A DNA stretch of 64,000 nt from Pegea sp. RAD2-039 (lineage: Eukaryota; Chordata; Thaliacea; Salpida; Salpidae): positions 62,001 to 126,000 of the forward strand of contig JAQGEQ010000300.1 of assembly GCA_034620365.1 (NCBI GenBank), read 5' to 3'. Position 1 is the first letter of the stretch; every line of letters starts with the position of its first letter. Made by a program: the position numbers and the translations under genes. The notes below the pieces were generated by a model. That model was given only the letters and a program-made list of their open reading frames with translations. It had not been told where the DNA came from and searched no databases. Shown here one piece after another: positions 21,460 to 33,543 of the stretch.

Positions 21460-24400
21460 CTACAGCTTCTGAAAATGAAAAATTGAATAAATAAACAGAA
21501 GTTTTATTTTCAGTTAAAATTAAAAGAAATTTTATAAAATGTTTTAAATTGTTTTGTAAATTGCTAAAAAAATTTCACAAATATAAGGCTTCCAAATTAA
21601 TATAATTTTAAAACAAGTAAATCATATAAAATATCAATTTTTAATTTACATTTTCTTACGCATCCAAAAGTAAAAACTCGAATCAGAAAGTTTCTAACTC
21701 TCTTCTTTTTCTGCAAAATTAAACATTAAATTTATTATTTGACTTATTTCATGTTAGAAAAGCAAATATTGTTAATTTAGAAAAATGAAATTCAAAGAAA
21801 TCAAAACTTTTTGTATAGAAATTAACTACTTTAATTTTCTTTAATTTATATTTAACATCATGTATTAGTATCAAGTTTTATTGTATATTGTTATTATTAA
21901 ATATTTTAATTTATATTTAACATCATGTATTAGTATCAAGTTTTATTGTATAGTGTTATTATTAAATATTTTAATTTATATTTAACATCATGTATTAGTA
22001 TCAAGTTTTATTGTATATTGTTATTATTAAATATTTTAATTTATATTTAACATCATGTATTAGTATCAAGTTTTATTGTATAGTGTTATTATTAAATATT
22101 TTAATTTATATTTAACATCATGTATTAGTGTTCACTTACAGATAATTTTTTGATGGCATCTTTCTTGATTGTGTTAACTACGTTGGCCTGCATTGAACAA
22201 TTTACTACTTAATTTGAGAAACATCAAATTTTAGTATAAATATTAACTTATTAACAATAATTTCAATCAATTTTATATCTAAATAATAATCATAAAATAA
22301 ATGACAAAACTTACCTGTCTGCTTTCAACATTTATATTCTTAGGTTTTTCATCTGGGATATTTTGAACCTGAATAAAATCGATTAAGATTTATATGAAGG
22401 TGAAAACAAAAATATTAATTTCATTTCGAAGACATACTTTGTAAAAGTTGTCTAAAGTAGTGACAATAATTTTATTAGTTTAATTTTCTTACTGAAATAT
22501 TAAATAGAATTAATAATTAAATCAGATTAAAACTTATCAAGTAAAAGTAATATAATATCAACATTAAATCACAACTAACTGGTTTGCTTTCAACATTTTG
22601 AATATTTTTATTATCATCTACGCTTTGCTTCTGAAAAATTAATATAATAATTATTATTTTTTGCAAACACTAGATTAAAAGCAGCAGAATTACAAACATT
22701 AAAATATTAAATAATATTTTCTTTTAAAATTCAAAATTTTTACTAAAAATGAGAATTAGTTTGATTAATTTAACAACAAATTGAAGTTAAATAAAAAATT
22801 TAGATCAGTAAAAATTATTTCAAATATTTTAATTGAAAAAAAACTATTTTGTATTCAATTTAAATAATTCATAAAAACAAAATAAATTAGGTTTATATCA
22901 AAATAATATTTACCAAAACTGGATTCACCAAATTATTGCTGGTTTCTCCGCTATCGGTTTCCTAAAAATCACAATTTTATCTTTTATGTTTTGAAAGTAG
23001 CAAAAATGAAACAAATTATTTGATATTTTTACAAGATTATCAATTATTTAATTTAATAATTATAACTTGGAATAAAATTATAACTAAAAAAGTATATATT
23101 AAACTTAATAAACAAAATGGCTAATTATTTAAATCAAAAAACTGACATTGAATCTTAATTTAAAGTAAACTAAACTTAAAATATTTATTCCTTAACACAT
23201 ACTAGCAGAAAGAAATATATTTTTATGTGTTTGAAATATTTTATTTGAATTTTTTATTTTGTGTCTCTGTATAATTGTTATAATATTTTGGTTTTAGAAA
23301 AACTCATATTATTATTATTTTATACAATAAAAGCGAACGATACTCAAATTAGACAAATGCAAGTGAAGCAGCAAAAGAAGTAATATTTTGATTCACATCA
23401 ATTATTAAAATCAATTTAACAAACAAATGATAACTTGGTAATAGTCTTACCATCGAAGATACTGATGTAAGTGAAGACGTCTCACTTGTATTATCTTCTA
23501 TATTGTCCTGTTACAAATAAATGATTTAAATGAAAGTTAATATTATATTTATTTTATAATTAAGTTTTAAAAATCTAATCTCACCATTAAACCATTTTTA
23601 TTCTCGTTTATTTTGGCCAATTCTAAAACTGCCTCAATAACCTTAAATAAAATAATTTTAAATTAGAATCAATAACAGACTGAAATTAGAAGAAATAGAA
23701 ACTCACGCTGGAAGCTATCGAATCATCATCATCTTCCGAATCAGACAACTGAAAGATATTTTTATGTTTAGATTTTTTACTTCTACTTTAATTATTTTGT
23801 TGTAAAAGTATCGAAACTTTGACAAATATTTGATGTTAAACTGATTTAAATTTAATGTAACCATTATTGTTTTATTAAAAGTTAATTATTAAAAATTATC
23901 CTTTTTAATATATAAAAAACTAAATAAATATCTTTATAAGTTTTGATATTTTTTATATAATTTATATCAAAGGTAAATATTTACAATTTCATTTTCTTCT
24001 TTAATAACTTCAACAACTGATGAGGTTTTCTATAAGAAATTGAGTTAAACAAAAACTGTAATAACTTATTCAGTCTACTGTTATCAATTATTAATTTACA
24101 TTTAAGTATAATTAAAGATTAATCAAATAATTTCGGATAAAATGCTAAAAATCTGTTTACAATTCAGTCATAAAACTACTACAAAAGACAAGCAAGTGTT
24201 ATCAATAAAGAAAATGTTGAATTAACTCACTGTATTGCAGTCAATAGCATTTTCAACAATTTCTCCAACAACAACTGAATTAACAGCTGAAAATAATTTC
24301 AATTTTTTATTAAGAATTAAAATTCTACAATTTAATTGACAACATAAACAAAATTATAATCATAAAGTAACAAGTTTAAAAAATCAGCTTAAATTCAATA

Positions 24401-26051
24401 ATTCCGAAAAACAACAAAATTTTTGTCTGCTACACTTACTTAAGTGCTTCATGTATTCCAACTAAAAATAAATTCATAAATTAATTCTGCATATTAACAG
24501 AATCCCTAAATTATATAAAGTAATTATTCAAAGATTTATTGAGTTAAACAACTAAATGAACTTAAAAAATAAATATTTAGAATTTTAAAAACAGTTTTTA
24601 ACGGAATAATCAATTGATATTTAAAATAAATCAATTTACCAACAAACATTTCCATTGTTGCAGGTTAAAGATATTTCTTTCCAAGAATTCTAAAATATTT
24701 TATATGTTAATGTAAGAAGTTAGAATCAATTAATTCTCTAACCTGAACTTTCTTTTCCTTTAAATTTACCTTAAAACGAAAAATTTAGTTTTAAAAACTG
24801 ATTATCAGTTGCATTAAGACATTTAATTTAAAATATATTCATTTAAAACTAAAAGTAAACTTACCGAACATTGATATTTCAAATATTACTAATTTTGGCT
24901 GAAAACAATAAAAAATTAGTTAATTTAAACAAAGCAAGCTTGTTATGTATTTTATAATAGTTATTTAAAAGTGATATTAATAAAGTTAACAAGTTTATTT
25001 ACTTACCAGTTGAAAATAGATTTCATTTAAATGTAGGTGATTCACTTCATATAAGTGAACTTCCATAGTATGATCTGAAATCAAAATAATAACATTTACT
25101 CATGAACTACAAAGTGTTAATGTTACTTGTAATTTATTACAAGGTTAAAAAAGAAAATGTTAGATTGAAAAATACTTACCAAGTAAGTCTAGTCGCTTAT
25201 TCATCTCGAAAAATAAATAAATCTATCTGATGAAAAGATATTTGTAAATAGCAAGACATAAAATTGATGTTGACAACTACTTTTTAATTATAAAGTTTTA
25301 AATTTAACTTAGTCAGTTTTAGCGATAAAAGCTATTAAATGTATTCTAATATTTTTGCCGATTTTAAAATAACAGCAAACTAAAACTACTTATTAACATT
25401 TGAAAGTATTCAAAGAAACAATTTGAGATAACTAATAGTTTTGTTTGCGATTTCAAAATAGCTGAACCAAATATTAAAATTAAATAGAGTAATTGCATAA
25501 TTTCAATTTAAATTATAATATAAAGTATAAATCGATATTAAGTTATTCAGTAACTATCTAAATTAATAATTTATTCAAGAATATTTCATAATTCTCAAAT
25601 ATAATTAGAAACTTTAATACATTTACTTATTTGTTTTAATTTAATTAAGTTTTAAAAGAGCGATGTACAAACCTCAATAAAGTAGACAACTAAAAGAAAA
25701 ACTTTTTTACAAGTGAGTTATGAAAAATTGGTTATTACGTCATAAATACTAGTATTGTTGTCAAAATAATTCAAGTTAGCTCGTTATTAACATTAGAAAA
25801 TTAGTTATCTTGATTAATTGAATATTTATTTATCTTTCAGTGAAATCAATTTTATAAAATCATTTTAAACAACTCATTAACCAAAACTCAAAAACATTTT
25901 TGTAAAAATATTTAATTAAATAACCTAAAGTGAAGTACTACAATTCTCTCATAATAATAATTAGTAAAAACAAAACTAATAATGTATTTACAAACAGTTA
26001 GTTAAAGAGCTTACCTCTAATCTTAAGATCGCTTGTTCTCAAACTTTTCAT
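21460..26051 (-). CDS. Microexon gene, copy 2 (17 exons, about 247-251 aa)
   Basis: Exons: 1a 26015-26051 or 1b 25180-25204; 2 25007-25074; 3 24865-24898; 4 24743-24769; 5 24640-24689; 6 24440-24461; 7 24231-24286; 8 23985-24029; 9 23707-23748; 10 23585-23641; 11 23451-23507; 12 22914-22961; 13 22580-22630; 14 22315-22368; 15 22140-22187; 16 21660-21710; 17 21460-21468 (AAG CTG TAG). Exon lengths equal those of copy 1 without exception. Differences are mostly conservative or silent: exon 2 NELYF to NEIYF, exon 4 KEKECS to KGKESS, exon 7 ESVENDI to EIVENAI, exon 11 Y to D, exon 12 R to G, exon 14 A to V and P to Q, exon 16 KKKIL to KKKRV. Exons 1b, 6, 9 and 10 are identical. All donors and acceptors are kept, so this copy looks intact. 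Exon 1a ends AGAG|GT, joining to exon 2 as IR-D-HTM. Confidence 0.8.
21838..22130. repeat. 65-bp intronic minisatellite, about 4.4 copies
   Basis: TAACATCATGTATTAGT at 21853, 21918, 21983, 22048 and 22113: one unit more than copy 1 at the same place (intron 15). Confidence 0.95.
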
Positions 26052-26074
26052 AATCAGTCTCTAGGCTCTCTTGA

Positions 26075-26100
26075 AATACTTTTAGTATAAATAAATTAGC
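26075..26100 (-). promoter_or_regulatory. Candidate TATA promoter of microexon gene copy 2
   Basis: TATA-like TTTATTTATACTAAAAG on the minus strand, about 35-45 nt before exon 1a, as in copies 1 and 3. Confidence 0.4.
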
Positions 26101-26837
26101 ATAAACTGGTCACACACAGTGAAGCACCTATATGAGTAGTAAATGAAAGTTTGTTTGAAAACATTGCTGATAATTTTATTAATAACTTTTCGATTTTCAA
26201 AGTTATAAATACTAGTAAGTAAATACAAACAGCAACAATTTGGTAAATGTTTGATAGTTTGTAGCTATTAAACATCTAAGATTACATTTTCTAAACAAGC
26301 GTCCACCATTCTATCAAAGTAGGTGTTTAGTTGCGTGCTGCTAGCAGCAAAGTTAGTTTGTAAAGACAAGTTTTTCTATAGTTGATTGTACTCAGCTTAA
26401 AGATACTCTAAAAATAAATAAAATTGTTTCAAAAGAAGTTTGATTAAAATATTGAAGATTAATTCTAGAAATTATGTAAAAGTGCAAAGTACGCCAGAAG
26501 AAGAAAGGTTATTGTTGTAAAACCAAAACATGTTGATTCAGTAAAACAAAACAAGAGGTTTAGATGTCGTTTTGTATCTTCATTATAACCTTCCACGATT
26601 GTTGAGTTTGTTGAAGAAATAAAACATATGAACTGCTGTACAAAGTAAGTTAAGTTGTAATTGATCTATTGTTTGCTTCCATACTAACTTATTTGATTGG
26701 TGGATGAAAATATGTATTAATTACAAACAGAATTCCGACCTATTTCATCTCATCTTCTAATTATTTTGTTGATTACAATTTGAATGATTGTACCGTAGAG
26801 GTTTAGATGTACAACTTATTATAACTTATTCAAGTTA
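26101..26837. other. Region between microexon gene 2 and LINE insertion
   Basis: Counterpart of 10441-11246. The minus-strand frame LSTINYRKTCLYKLTLLLAA near 26330-26400 is again open to TAA. Confidence 0.3.
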
Positions 26838-27331
26838 TTTATTTATTTATTTATTACAATAAATGTGAAGGAGGGTGCCTAAAGAGAGCTCCTCTCGCTA
26901 ACACACATTCTCACAAATTAGATCTATTTGACGTGTAAACGAAAAAGCATATGACAATGAAGAATTGCACAGAATCTTAGTTTTGTAAAAGAGAAAAATT
27001 CACAGTTTAGAAATGGCAATGTTGGCGATATTATAACAATTCAGCTTTTCCTTGAACAGCATAAGTGATTTTGACATGACAATCTCTGATGGCAGATTGT
27101 TCCATGTATTGATTGTGCGGTATGAGAAAAAACTTAATCTGGTTAACGTAGCTGGTGGAGTAGGCTTATTAAGATGTAGTTTATGTCTTCTAAGTTGCTA
27201 TAACTTGAGGGAGGGACTAATGGAGAAGAAATCATCGTACTGAAGATCAATTAGGTTGTGAATAATTTTAAAAATCAGAATAAGCTCGTATTTAATTCTG
27301 CGGATTTCCAAAGTATCTAGATTGAAGAATT
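26838..27331 (-). mobile_element. 5'-truncated LINE insertion with visible empty sites
   Basis: A minus-strand LINE 3' end: TTTATTTATTT tail at 26838-26855, the CACCCTCC...CTAACACACATTC 3' UTR, then the polymerase C-terminus to about 27331 (GTATCTAGATTGAAGAA). Copies 1 and 3 run CAAGTTATTAAACTTTTG without interruption at 11246 and 55047, so this insertion happened in one unit after duplication. A plus-strand frame at 27052-27243 is its antisense. Confidence 0.85.
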
Positions 27332-27435
27332 AAACTTTTGTTTATAAAAAACTCACTTGCCAGTCACTAACCAGGTAACTTAGGACATTATCGAATATTT
27401 AATATATTAATTATTATTAAAGTTGTCAAAATAAA

Positions 27436-27507
27436 CTCCCCGTCGGGGAATCGAACCCCGGTCTCCCGCGTGACAGGCGGGGATACTCACCACTATACTA
27501 ACCAGGA
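27436..27507 (-). tRNA. tRNA-Asp(GTC), copy 4, acceptor change
   Basis: The 5' acceptor strand reads TCCTGGT instead of TCCTCGT: C5 to G faces G68, breaking one acceptor pair. Otherwise consensus. Function uncertain. Confidence 0.85.
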
Positions 27508-27516
27508 CACAGAACA

Positions 27517-27590
27517 TGGCCAGTACGGGGATCGAACCCGCGACATTCGCGTTATTAGCACGACGCTCTAGCCAACTGAGCTAACCGGCC
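27517..27590 (-). tRNA. tRNA-Ile(AAT), copy 4
   Basis: One D-loop change (GGTTGGCTAG for GGTTGGTTAG). Stems intact. Confidence 0.93.
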
Positions 27591-27933
27591 ACGAGAGATC
27601 ATCTCAAATTTGTTATTTATTCCAAATATTTTTACTTTTATTTGAAACTTATTCTTTTTAGAAAATCGGATGTAAAAGTAGAAATTGTTTTCTTGAAGTT
27701 TCTGATTTTATTCAATTTAAAATATTTTTAAGTGACATAAATAAAGAATTATAAGTTTAATAATTACATATATTTTATATGAAGTAGATATCTTTATATT
27801 ACTGATACAATCGGTTTTACTAAATAATATTTTTTGAAGTTAATCTTATTCTGTTTCTTAATACTAAAATATTTCAAATTCAATTTTTAAGTTTTATTGA
27901 AATCATCAAATCATTGTCGATAATTATGAACAT

Positions 27934-28455
27934 CGTCTCAGATTCTTCAAATTAGATACTTTAGAAATTCGACGGATTAAATACGAGTTAATTCGTATTT
28001 TCAAAATTATCCACAAATTAATTGACATTCAGTTTGATGATTTCTTTTCCTTTATTCCTTCCCTCAAGTTATATCAGCTCAGACGACACCCATTACACCT
28101 TAATAAGCATATATCACCTGGTACGTTAATCAGAGTAAATTTTTTTTCATATCGCATAATTAATACATGGAACCAGCTGCCATCAGACATTGTCATGTTG
28201 GAATCAATCGTGTTATTCAAGCAGAAGTTGAACCGTTTTAATATTGCGAATTTCTAAACAGTATTGTTTTCTTTTTTTAATATTACTATAATTCTATGTA
28301 ATTGTTCACTGTTATATGTTTTGAGGACTACTGAAATGTCATGTGTTACATCTTTTACTTTCTATATTTTTGACTATATAGATGTTATTTGTGAGAATGT
28401 GTGTTAGCGAGAGGTGCTCTCTTCAGGTACCATCCTTCGCATTTATTGAAATAAA
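27934..28455 (+). mobile_element. LINE 3' end (T block 4) with tail
   Basis: RT C-terminus with STWNQLPSDIVMLES, then a longer 3' UTR (GTTTTGAGGACTACTGAAATG) than at 11848, and an AATAAATAAATAAT tail at about 28440-28455. The UTR difference suggests two LINE subfamilies or a deletion. Confidence 0.8.
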
Positions 28456-30099
28456 TAAATAAATAATAGCAGAGTTAAAAATGTAGGCACTTAAATTGCC
28501 ATAAATTCGTTTATAGAAAAATTATCCTTATTAAAGGCAACAGCTGATAGAGCTGATAGAGATTTTAGGATAAGAAGAAGCTTTTTATCAAGCAGTAACT
28601 TTTGAGAATGGCCGGTAGAACGACTAACACTTTGGTGCTGGCCCATCGGTCAAATCTGAAATAGAAGCAGTAAATTCAATGAAACTTATAGATGAGAACC
28701 AAGTGGAACTGATAAATGCAGCCTTTAAGAGTAGAGACTAAAAAGAAGGCCGAAACAAAAAAGCATAATTTCTACTGCATCAGATATGAGATCAAAAGAA
28801 AGATCCATATTTACTGGTTGCAATAAAGATAGCATTGTAGCCTAGAATCTAGCTTTTGAAGAAAGTAGGTAAAAACCTAATGCTTTCAGTTTGCAGAACG
28901 AGAAAAAAACCTTTCCTGACTCTAATCAGAAATTATGAAACAAATCCAGGCATTCTAATCATGATGAAAAATAATTTAGAATTGTCGATTCAGTAAAAGA
29001 TGAAAATTAAAAAGGATGCTGATTTACGAGCTGCAAAAAAGGGAAAAAAGCAAAGCTAAGATTTTGCTAAAACTAAAGCTGTGACAAAGAGGAATTTGGA
29101 AGCAACCACAAGCCACAACTTGATATAACATCCGGTTGAAGACAGTGCAACCGAAAAACTCACGGATCTTCATTTAGCTCTTTCTGCCGATTCATCAGTG
29201 ATCGGATCTGGTAATGACATAATAGTTTTTGGCAAACAAAATTTTGGTTGGAGGTTCATTTCATCACTCACTTCATCAATCTGTTTTAATTATAAGCTTC
29301 AGCTTAATACAATTATCTATGATTTCCATTTTCCGCTGAAATAATTTCTTATTTAAACTGTTGCACTGTTTTCACTCATTTGAAATTGGGTCATATCTAA
29401 AAATCGAATGACTTCATAGTTAGTTTGCAAAGGTGATTTGCTTCATGATTGTATCCTGTCCATATCACCATTACTCCGTAACACATAAATGAAGCCTTAA
29501 AGACAATAGAGCTTGAACTACTTGAAAGACACAGCTTTGGAAGTTTAAAGCAAACAGTTGTTTCAGATAAACAGAACTGATTATGTTTTTTAACTTAAAA
29601 AATATTATGTTTTGTTTTTGGATTGGAAAACAGCTTTTGCAGCTTATATATACGGCATAATAAAGAAATAATTAAGAGAATTAAACTAATTGAAATATAC
29701 ATGAGAAAATCAACGAAGAATAAAGTACAAAATTATTGATCGAGCCAGTAAAAATTATTTTAAGTAACTCTATACAAACTTTATATATGAAATTAACTTA
29801 ATTAAAAAAAAACTGTCTGCAAACTGTAAAAGCATTTTTTGTCTCAAGTTGTGCTCATACCAACCCTTTAAAACTTTGATAAATACAACCCCTTCGGAAA
29901 AACAAGTTGTATAGGATTTTATTTATTCATTTGTTTATTTCTTACACCGAACGTTATAAGGGGTGTATGAAACAACCATTTATTCTTAACACATGTTTTC
30001 AAAATAACTATAGTATAATAAAAATAAAAATATAGACAAAGATGGAGATACCACTTATCAGTTTATCAGTCTCTATACAATATAGAAATGCATAATTAC
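28456..30099. other. D block 2, internally deleted
   Basis: Homologous to 12650-14857 but joins GCCTTTAAGAG directly to TAGAGACTAAAAAG (28722-28740), losing about 620 bp at an AGAG microhomology. No gene seen. Confidence 0.6.
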
Positions 30100-30329
30100 A
30101 TTTTATTTATTGAAATGAATAAATAAACTATATGGAGGGTGTCTGAAGAAAACACATTCCGCTAACACACATTAATACAACATCACAAATAATATGTATT
30201 AAATTAGAAATATAGAAAGCAAAAGATGTAACACATGGCATTTCGGTAGTCCTCAAAGCATACAACAATTGTGTGAAATGTTAATAATATAAAAAAATGA
30301 AAACATCACAGTTTAGAAATGCAGTGTTG
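30100..30329 (-). mobile_element. Inverted LINE 3' end fused to Q3
   Basis: Same 3' UTR as 14858-15268 but cut after CAGTGTTGG at about 30329, where Q-exon sequence (ATACGAGAGTTTC) begins. The polymerase part present at 43020-43225 is missing. Confidence 0.8.
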
Positions 30330-32081
30330 GATATACGAGAGTTTCAAAGCAAAGTGCTACAGATGCCTCAACTTCACCTAAAAAGACAAAGACAACAGGA
30401 AATACAAGAGCAGCAACTGCAAGAAAGACTACTGCAACAACGTCTGTGGGATATACGAGCGTATCATCGACAACAGAATCTACAATTACAGCATCATCAC
30501 CAACATAGACAAGAGAGACCAGAGCAACAACAACAGGAAGAACAACAACATTTGTGGAATATAAAAGAGTATCAAAGACAATTGATACAATTGCAACAAA
30601 GTTACCGACAAAGTCAACAACGTTATCGTGAAAGACAAGAACAACAAGAAATACAAAAAGAGCAGCAGATGGAGCTACAGATGCAACGAAATCTGTGTGA
30701 AATACAAGAGTGTCGACTACATGTGCTACGATTGCAGCAACTGCAAGAAGGACAACAACAAGAAGGACAACAGCAAGAAGAACAACAACAAGAAGGACAA
30801 CAGCAAGAAGGACAACAGCAAGAAGGACAACAGCAAGAAGAACAACAACAAGAAGGACAACAGCAAGAAGGACAACAGCAAGAAGAACAACAACAAGAAG
30901 GACAACAGCAAGAAGGACAACAGCAAGAAGGACAACAGCAAGAAGGACAACAGCAAGAAGGACAACAGCAAGAAGGACAACAGCAAGAAGGACAACAGCA
31001 AGAAGGACAACAGCAAGAAGGACAACAACAAGAAGGACAACAACAAAGTAGTAGGCAGGAAGCTGGACAAAAACAGCGGCAGGAACTACAAGTCTATCAA
31101 CAATATGTACTACAATTACTACAACATCACCTACAAAAACAAGAACAACAAGAAAGACAAGAACAACAAGAAATACAAAAAGAGCAGCAGATGGAGCTAC
31201 AGATGCAACGAAATCTGTGTGAAATACAAGAGTGTCGACTACATGTGCTACGATTGCAGCAACTGCAAGAACAGCAAGAAGGACAACAACAAGAAGGACA
31301 ACAGCAAGAAGAACAACAACAAGAAGGACAACAACAAGAAGGACAACAGCAAGAAGAAACAGCAAGAAGGACAACAGCAAGAAGGACAACAGCAAGAAGG
31401 ACAACAGCAAGAAGGACAACAGCAAGAAGGACAACAGCAAGAAGGACAACAGCAAGAGGACAACAGGACAACAGCAAGCAACAGCAAGGACAACAGCAAG
31501 AAGGACAACAGCAAGAAGGACAACAGCAAGAAGGACAACAGCAAGAAGGACAACAGCAAGAAGGACAACAGCAAGAAGGACAACAGCAAGAAGGACAACA
31601 GCAAGAAGGACAACAGCAAGAAGAACAACAGCAAGAAGGACAACAGCAAGAAGGACAACAGCAAGAAGGACAACAGCAAGAAGGACAACAACAAAGTAGT
31701 AGGCAGGAAGCTGGACAAAAACAGCGGCAGGAACTACAAGGCTATCAACAATATGTACTACAATTACTACAACATCACCTACAAAAACAAGAACAACAAG
31801 GAAGAGAAGAACAACGAAAAAAACGAGAAGAACAAAAAATACAGCAACGTCATCGTGAAAGACGAAAACGACGAGAAAAAAAAGAACAGCAGAACCAGGA
31901 ACAACAACTACAACAACTTCTTTTAAAAATACAAGAGTATCAACGACAACAAGAATTGATATTTCAACAACGTCACCGAGAAAGACAAGAAAACCAACAA
32001 CAACAACAACAACAACCAGAACAGCAACCAGAACAACAACAACAACAACCAGAACAGCAAGAAAGGCGAGAGCAACCATAA
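30297..32081 (+). CDS. Gln-rich long ORF Q3, chimeric start, internal duplication (594 aa)
   Basis: Open from ATG at 30297 to TAA at 32079-32081. The first 11 codons (MKTSQFRNAVL) are antisense LINE 3' UTR; the Q module starts at IREFQSKVLQMPQLH. No Q1-type acceptor or E/R repeat precedes it. The order is: helical module, QEGQQ array, SSRQEAGQKQRQEL module, a second partial helical module (EIQKEQQMELQMQRNLCEI), a second array, a second SSRQEAG module, then short PEQQ and QERREQP. Between about 31345 and 31490 the frame runs as TARRTT and returns after an irregular stretch (RGQQDNSKQQQ), that is, two lesions cancel. Likely coiled coil or disordered. The presence of a promoter is not shown. Confidence 0.5.
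   Translation: MKTSQFRNAVLDIREFQSKVLQMPQLHLKRQRQQEIQEQQLQERLLQQRLWDIRAYHRQQNLQLQHHHQHRQERPEQQQQEEQQHLWNIKEYQRQLIQLQQSYRQSQQRYRERQEQQEIQKEQQMELQMQRNLCEIQECRLHVLRLQQLQEGQQQEGQQQEEQQQEGQQQEGQQQEGQQQEEQQQEGQQQEGQQQEEQQQEGQQQEGQQQEGQQQEGQQQEGQQQEGQQQEGQQQEGQQQEGQQQEGQQQSSRQEAGQKQRQELQVYQQYVLQLLQHHLQKQEQQERQEQQEIQKEQQMELQMQRNLCEIQECRLHVLRLQQLQEQQEGQQQEGQQQEEQQQEGQQQEGQQQEETARRTTARRTTARRTTARRTTARRTTARRTTARGQQDNSKQQQGQQQEGQQQEGQQQEGQQQEGQQQEGQQQEGQQQEGQQQEGQQQEEQQQEGQQQEGQQQEGQQQEGQQQSSRQEAGQKQRQELQGYQQYVLQLLQHHLQKQEQQGREEQRKKREEQKIQQRHRERRKRREKKEQQNQEQQLQQLLLKIQEYQRQQELIFQQRHRERQENQQQQQQQPEQQPEQQQQQPEQQERREQP
30746..31694 (+). repeat. 15-bp tandem arrays in Q3 (two blocks)
   Basis: Blocks at about 30746-31048 and 31270-31694, built from CAAGAAGGACAACAG with GAAGAACAACAA variants. 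Separated by a non-repetitive module that is itself duplicated. Confidence 0.95.
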
Positions 32082-32769
32082 AGACAATCAAACTTAAAAT
32101 GATAACTAATGCTTAGAAATACATTTTTATTTATTTAACAACAACAACTGGTAACATTTAGTTTCACTTCAAATTGAATTATTCTTAAAAAATAAACAGA
32201 TTTTTTAATTGGATTATTTCTTTAAACTTTCTGAGTTTTAAAGAATAATTATTAGAAATGTTTACTGCTAATTTGATATTTGTAAAATAAATCCAACTGT
32301 TTGTCTTGAATAATTATACATTTTTGTGTTTGCTTTTTATAGTTGTATCAGTATTGCTTTTTTTATAATAAAATATTATTATATTTTCAACTCTTTTAAT
32401 TTTGCAGTTTAACTGATAAGAGTGATAATATAATTTGAAATAAATACTGGAAAGTTATTTAAATTATTATTTTATTTATAATTTTCTGTTTACAAATTTT
32501 TTTAAGCCTTATTTTTTATTAAACTAATTAACAGTTAGTATTTATAAATTGTAAACCTAAAAATTTAATTTGAAATATTTAATTAAAATAAATTATCTGA
32601 ATATTTTAATCGATGGTATTTTATAAGTTTATACGAACATGAATATTTTAATATATTTTCTTTTATTACCATTTATTACTTGCAATTATCGTTTCTAGCA
32701 ACCTTCTATTGATTATTATAAAATATAGTTCTTATATATTGATTAAATTAATTATTTATTCTTCTACAG
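32082..32769 (+). other. Hybrid 3' flank of Q3
   Basis: The first 50 nt match the flank after Q1/Q6/Q7 (GACAATCAAACTTAAAATG). At about 32131 the sequence jumps to the Q2-type end (CAACAACAACTG|GTAACATTTAG) and continues as the Q-S intron. Q3 therefore stops before the donor and cannot read into S2. Confidence 0.7.
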
Positions 32770-33297
32770 AACTTTAATTCAAACTTACTAATGGATTGCG
32801 ATCAATTAATAAGACTATTGAATGTTTTTTACCAAAAGGAGTCGTCGCCTGTCTTTGACATTTTTTATGCTTCTGATTGTACGTGGCAAATAAACCCACC
32901 GAAAAATGCTTCTTTTTTTCTTGAAAAAGAAGAAATAAAAGTTTACCTTGAAAGAAATTCAGACAAAAGAAGTCAACCGCAGTTTTCATTAATTTCTTAC
33001 AGAGATAATGTTGACAAAGGAATAGCTGTAGACCTGGTTGGATTGCGAGAAACTGAGTTTGGATTGACAGCCTTCCATGATTATCTTTATATTGAGAAAC
33101 ACAAGAGTCAATTGAAAGTAGTAGGTATGAGAAGTATTTATACTAAACGTATTGCTGATTTAAAACTGGATCATTTGAAAGAGCACATTTTGTTTGAAAA
33201 TGAAGTTGAAGAAGAAACAACTGTTGAAGATGATGAAGGTAATTTGTTGGTTGGAAATTTACCTGATGATTGTAAGAAAGACAAACTTAAAGAATAA
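32770..33297 (+). CDS. NTF2-like plus RRM-start exon S2, truncated
   Basis: The ATG at 32791 gives 168 aa. Same layout as S1, with PKNASFFLEKEE in the loop where S1 has PSNNPFFLEKEE. CAA to TAA at 33295-33297 ends the protein at KDKLKE, inside the first RRM helix. S3 has the same stop; S1 and S4 do not. The partner Q3 ends before its donor, so S2 is probably an orphan exon unless it uses its own ATG. Confidence 0.4.
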   Translation, partial: NFNSNLLMDCDQLIRLLNVFYQKESSPVFDIFYASDCTWQINPPKNASFFLEKEEIKVYLERNSDKRSQPQFSLISYRDNVDKGIAVDLVGLRETEFGLTAFHDYLYIEKHKSQLKVVGMRSIYTKRIADLKLDHLKEHILFENEVEEETTVEDDEGNLLVGNLPDDCKKDKLKE

Positions 33298-33543
33298 TTT
33301 TCTTATTATTACCTTTTGAAATTTGTTTTTAAAAAAGTCATCTTAAAAAGACTTTAACTCTTGATTCATCTTGATAAAACTAAGTTTATTTTGCGTGAAA
33401 GACTTTAGATTTTGTATTGTATATGCCGTATCTTTGATGACAAGGTGGGATTTTAATAAACAAATAAACAATTCTCATGCAATTGCTTATAATCAAATCT
33501 TGCTGCTAGTATTATTGAAATGAATTTTAAGCTTTTAATTAAG

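Noticed and set aside
27052-27243. 63-codon plus-strand ORF
   Set aside because: Antisense of the LINE polymerase C-terminus (its QLPSDIV region read backwards).
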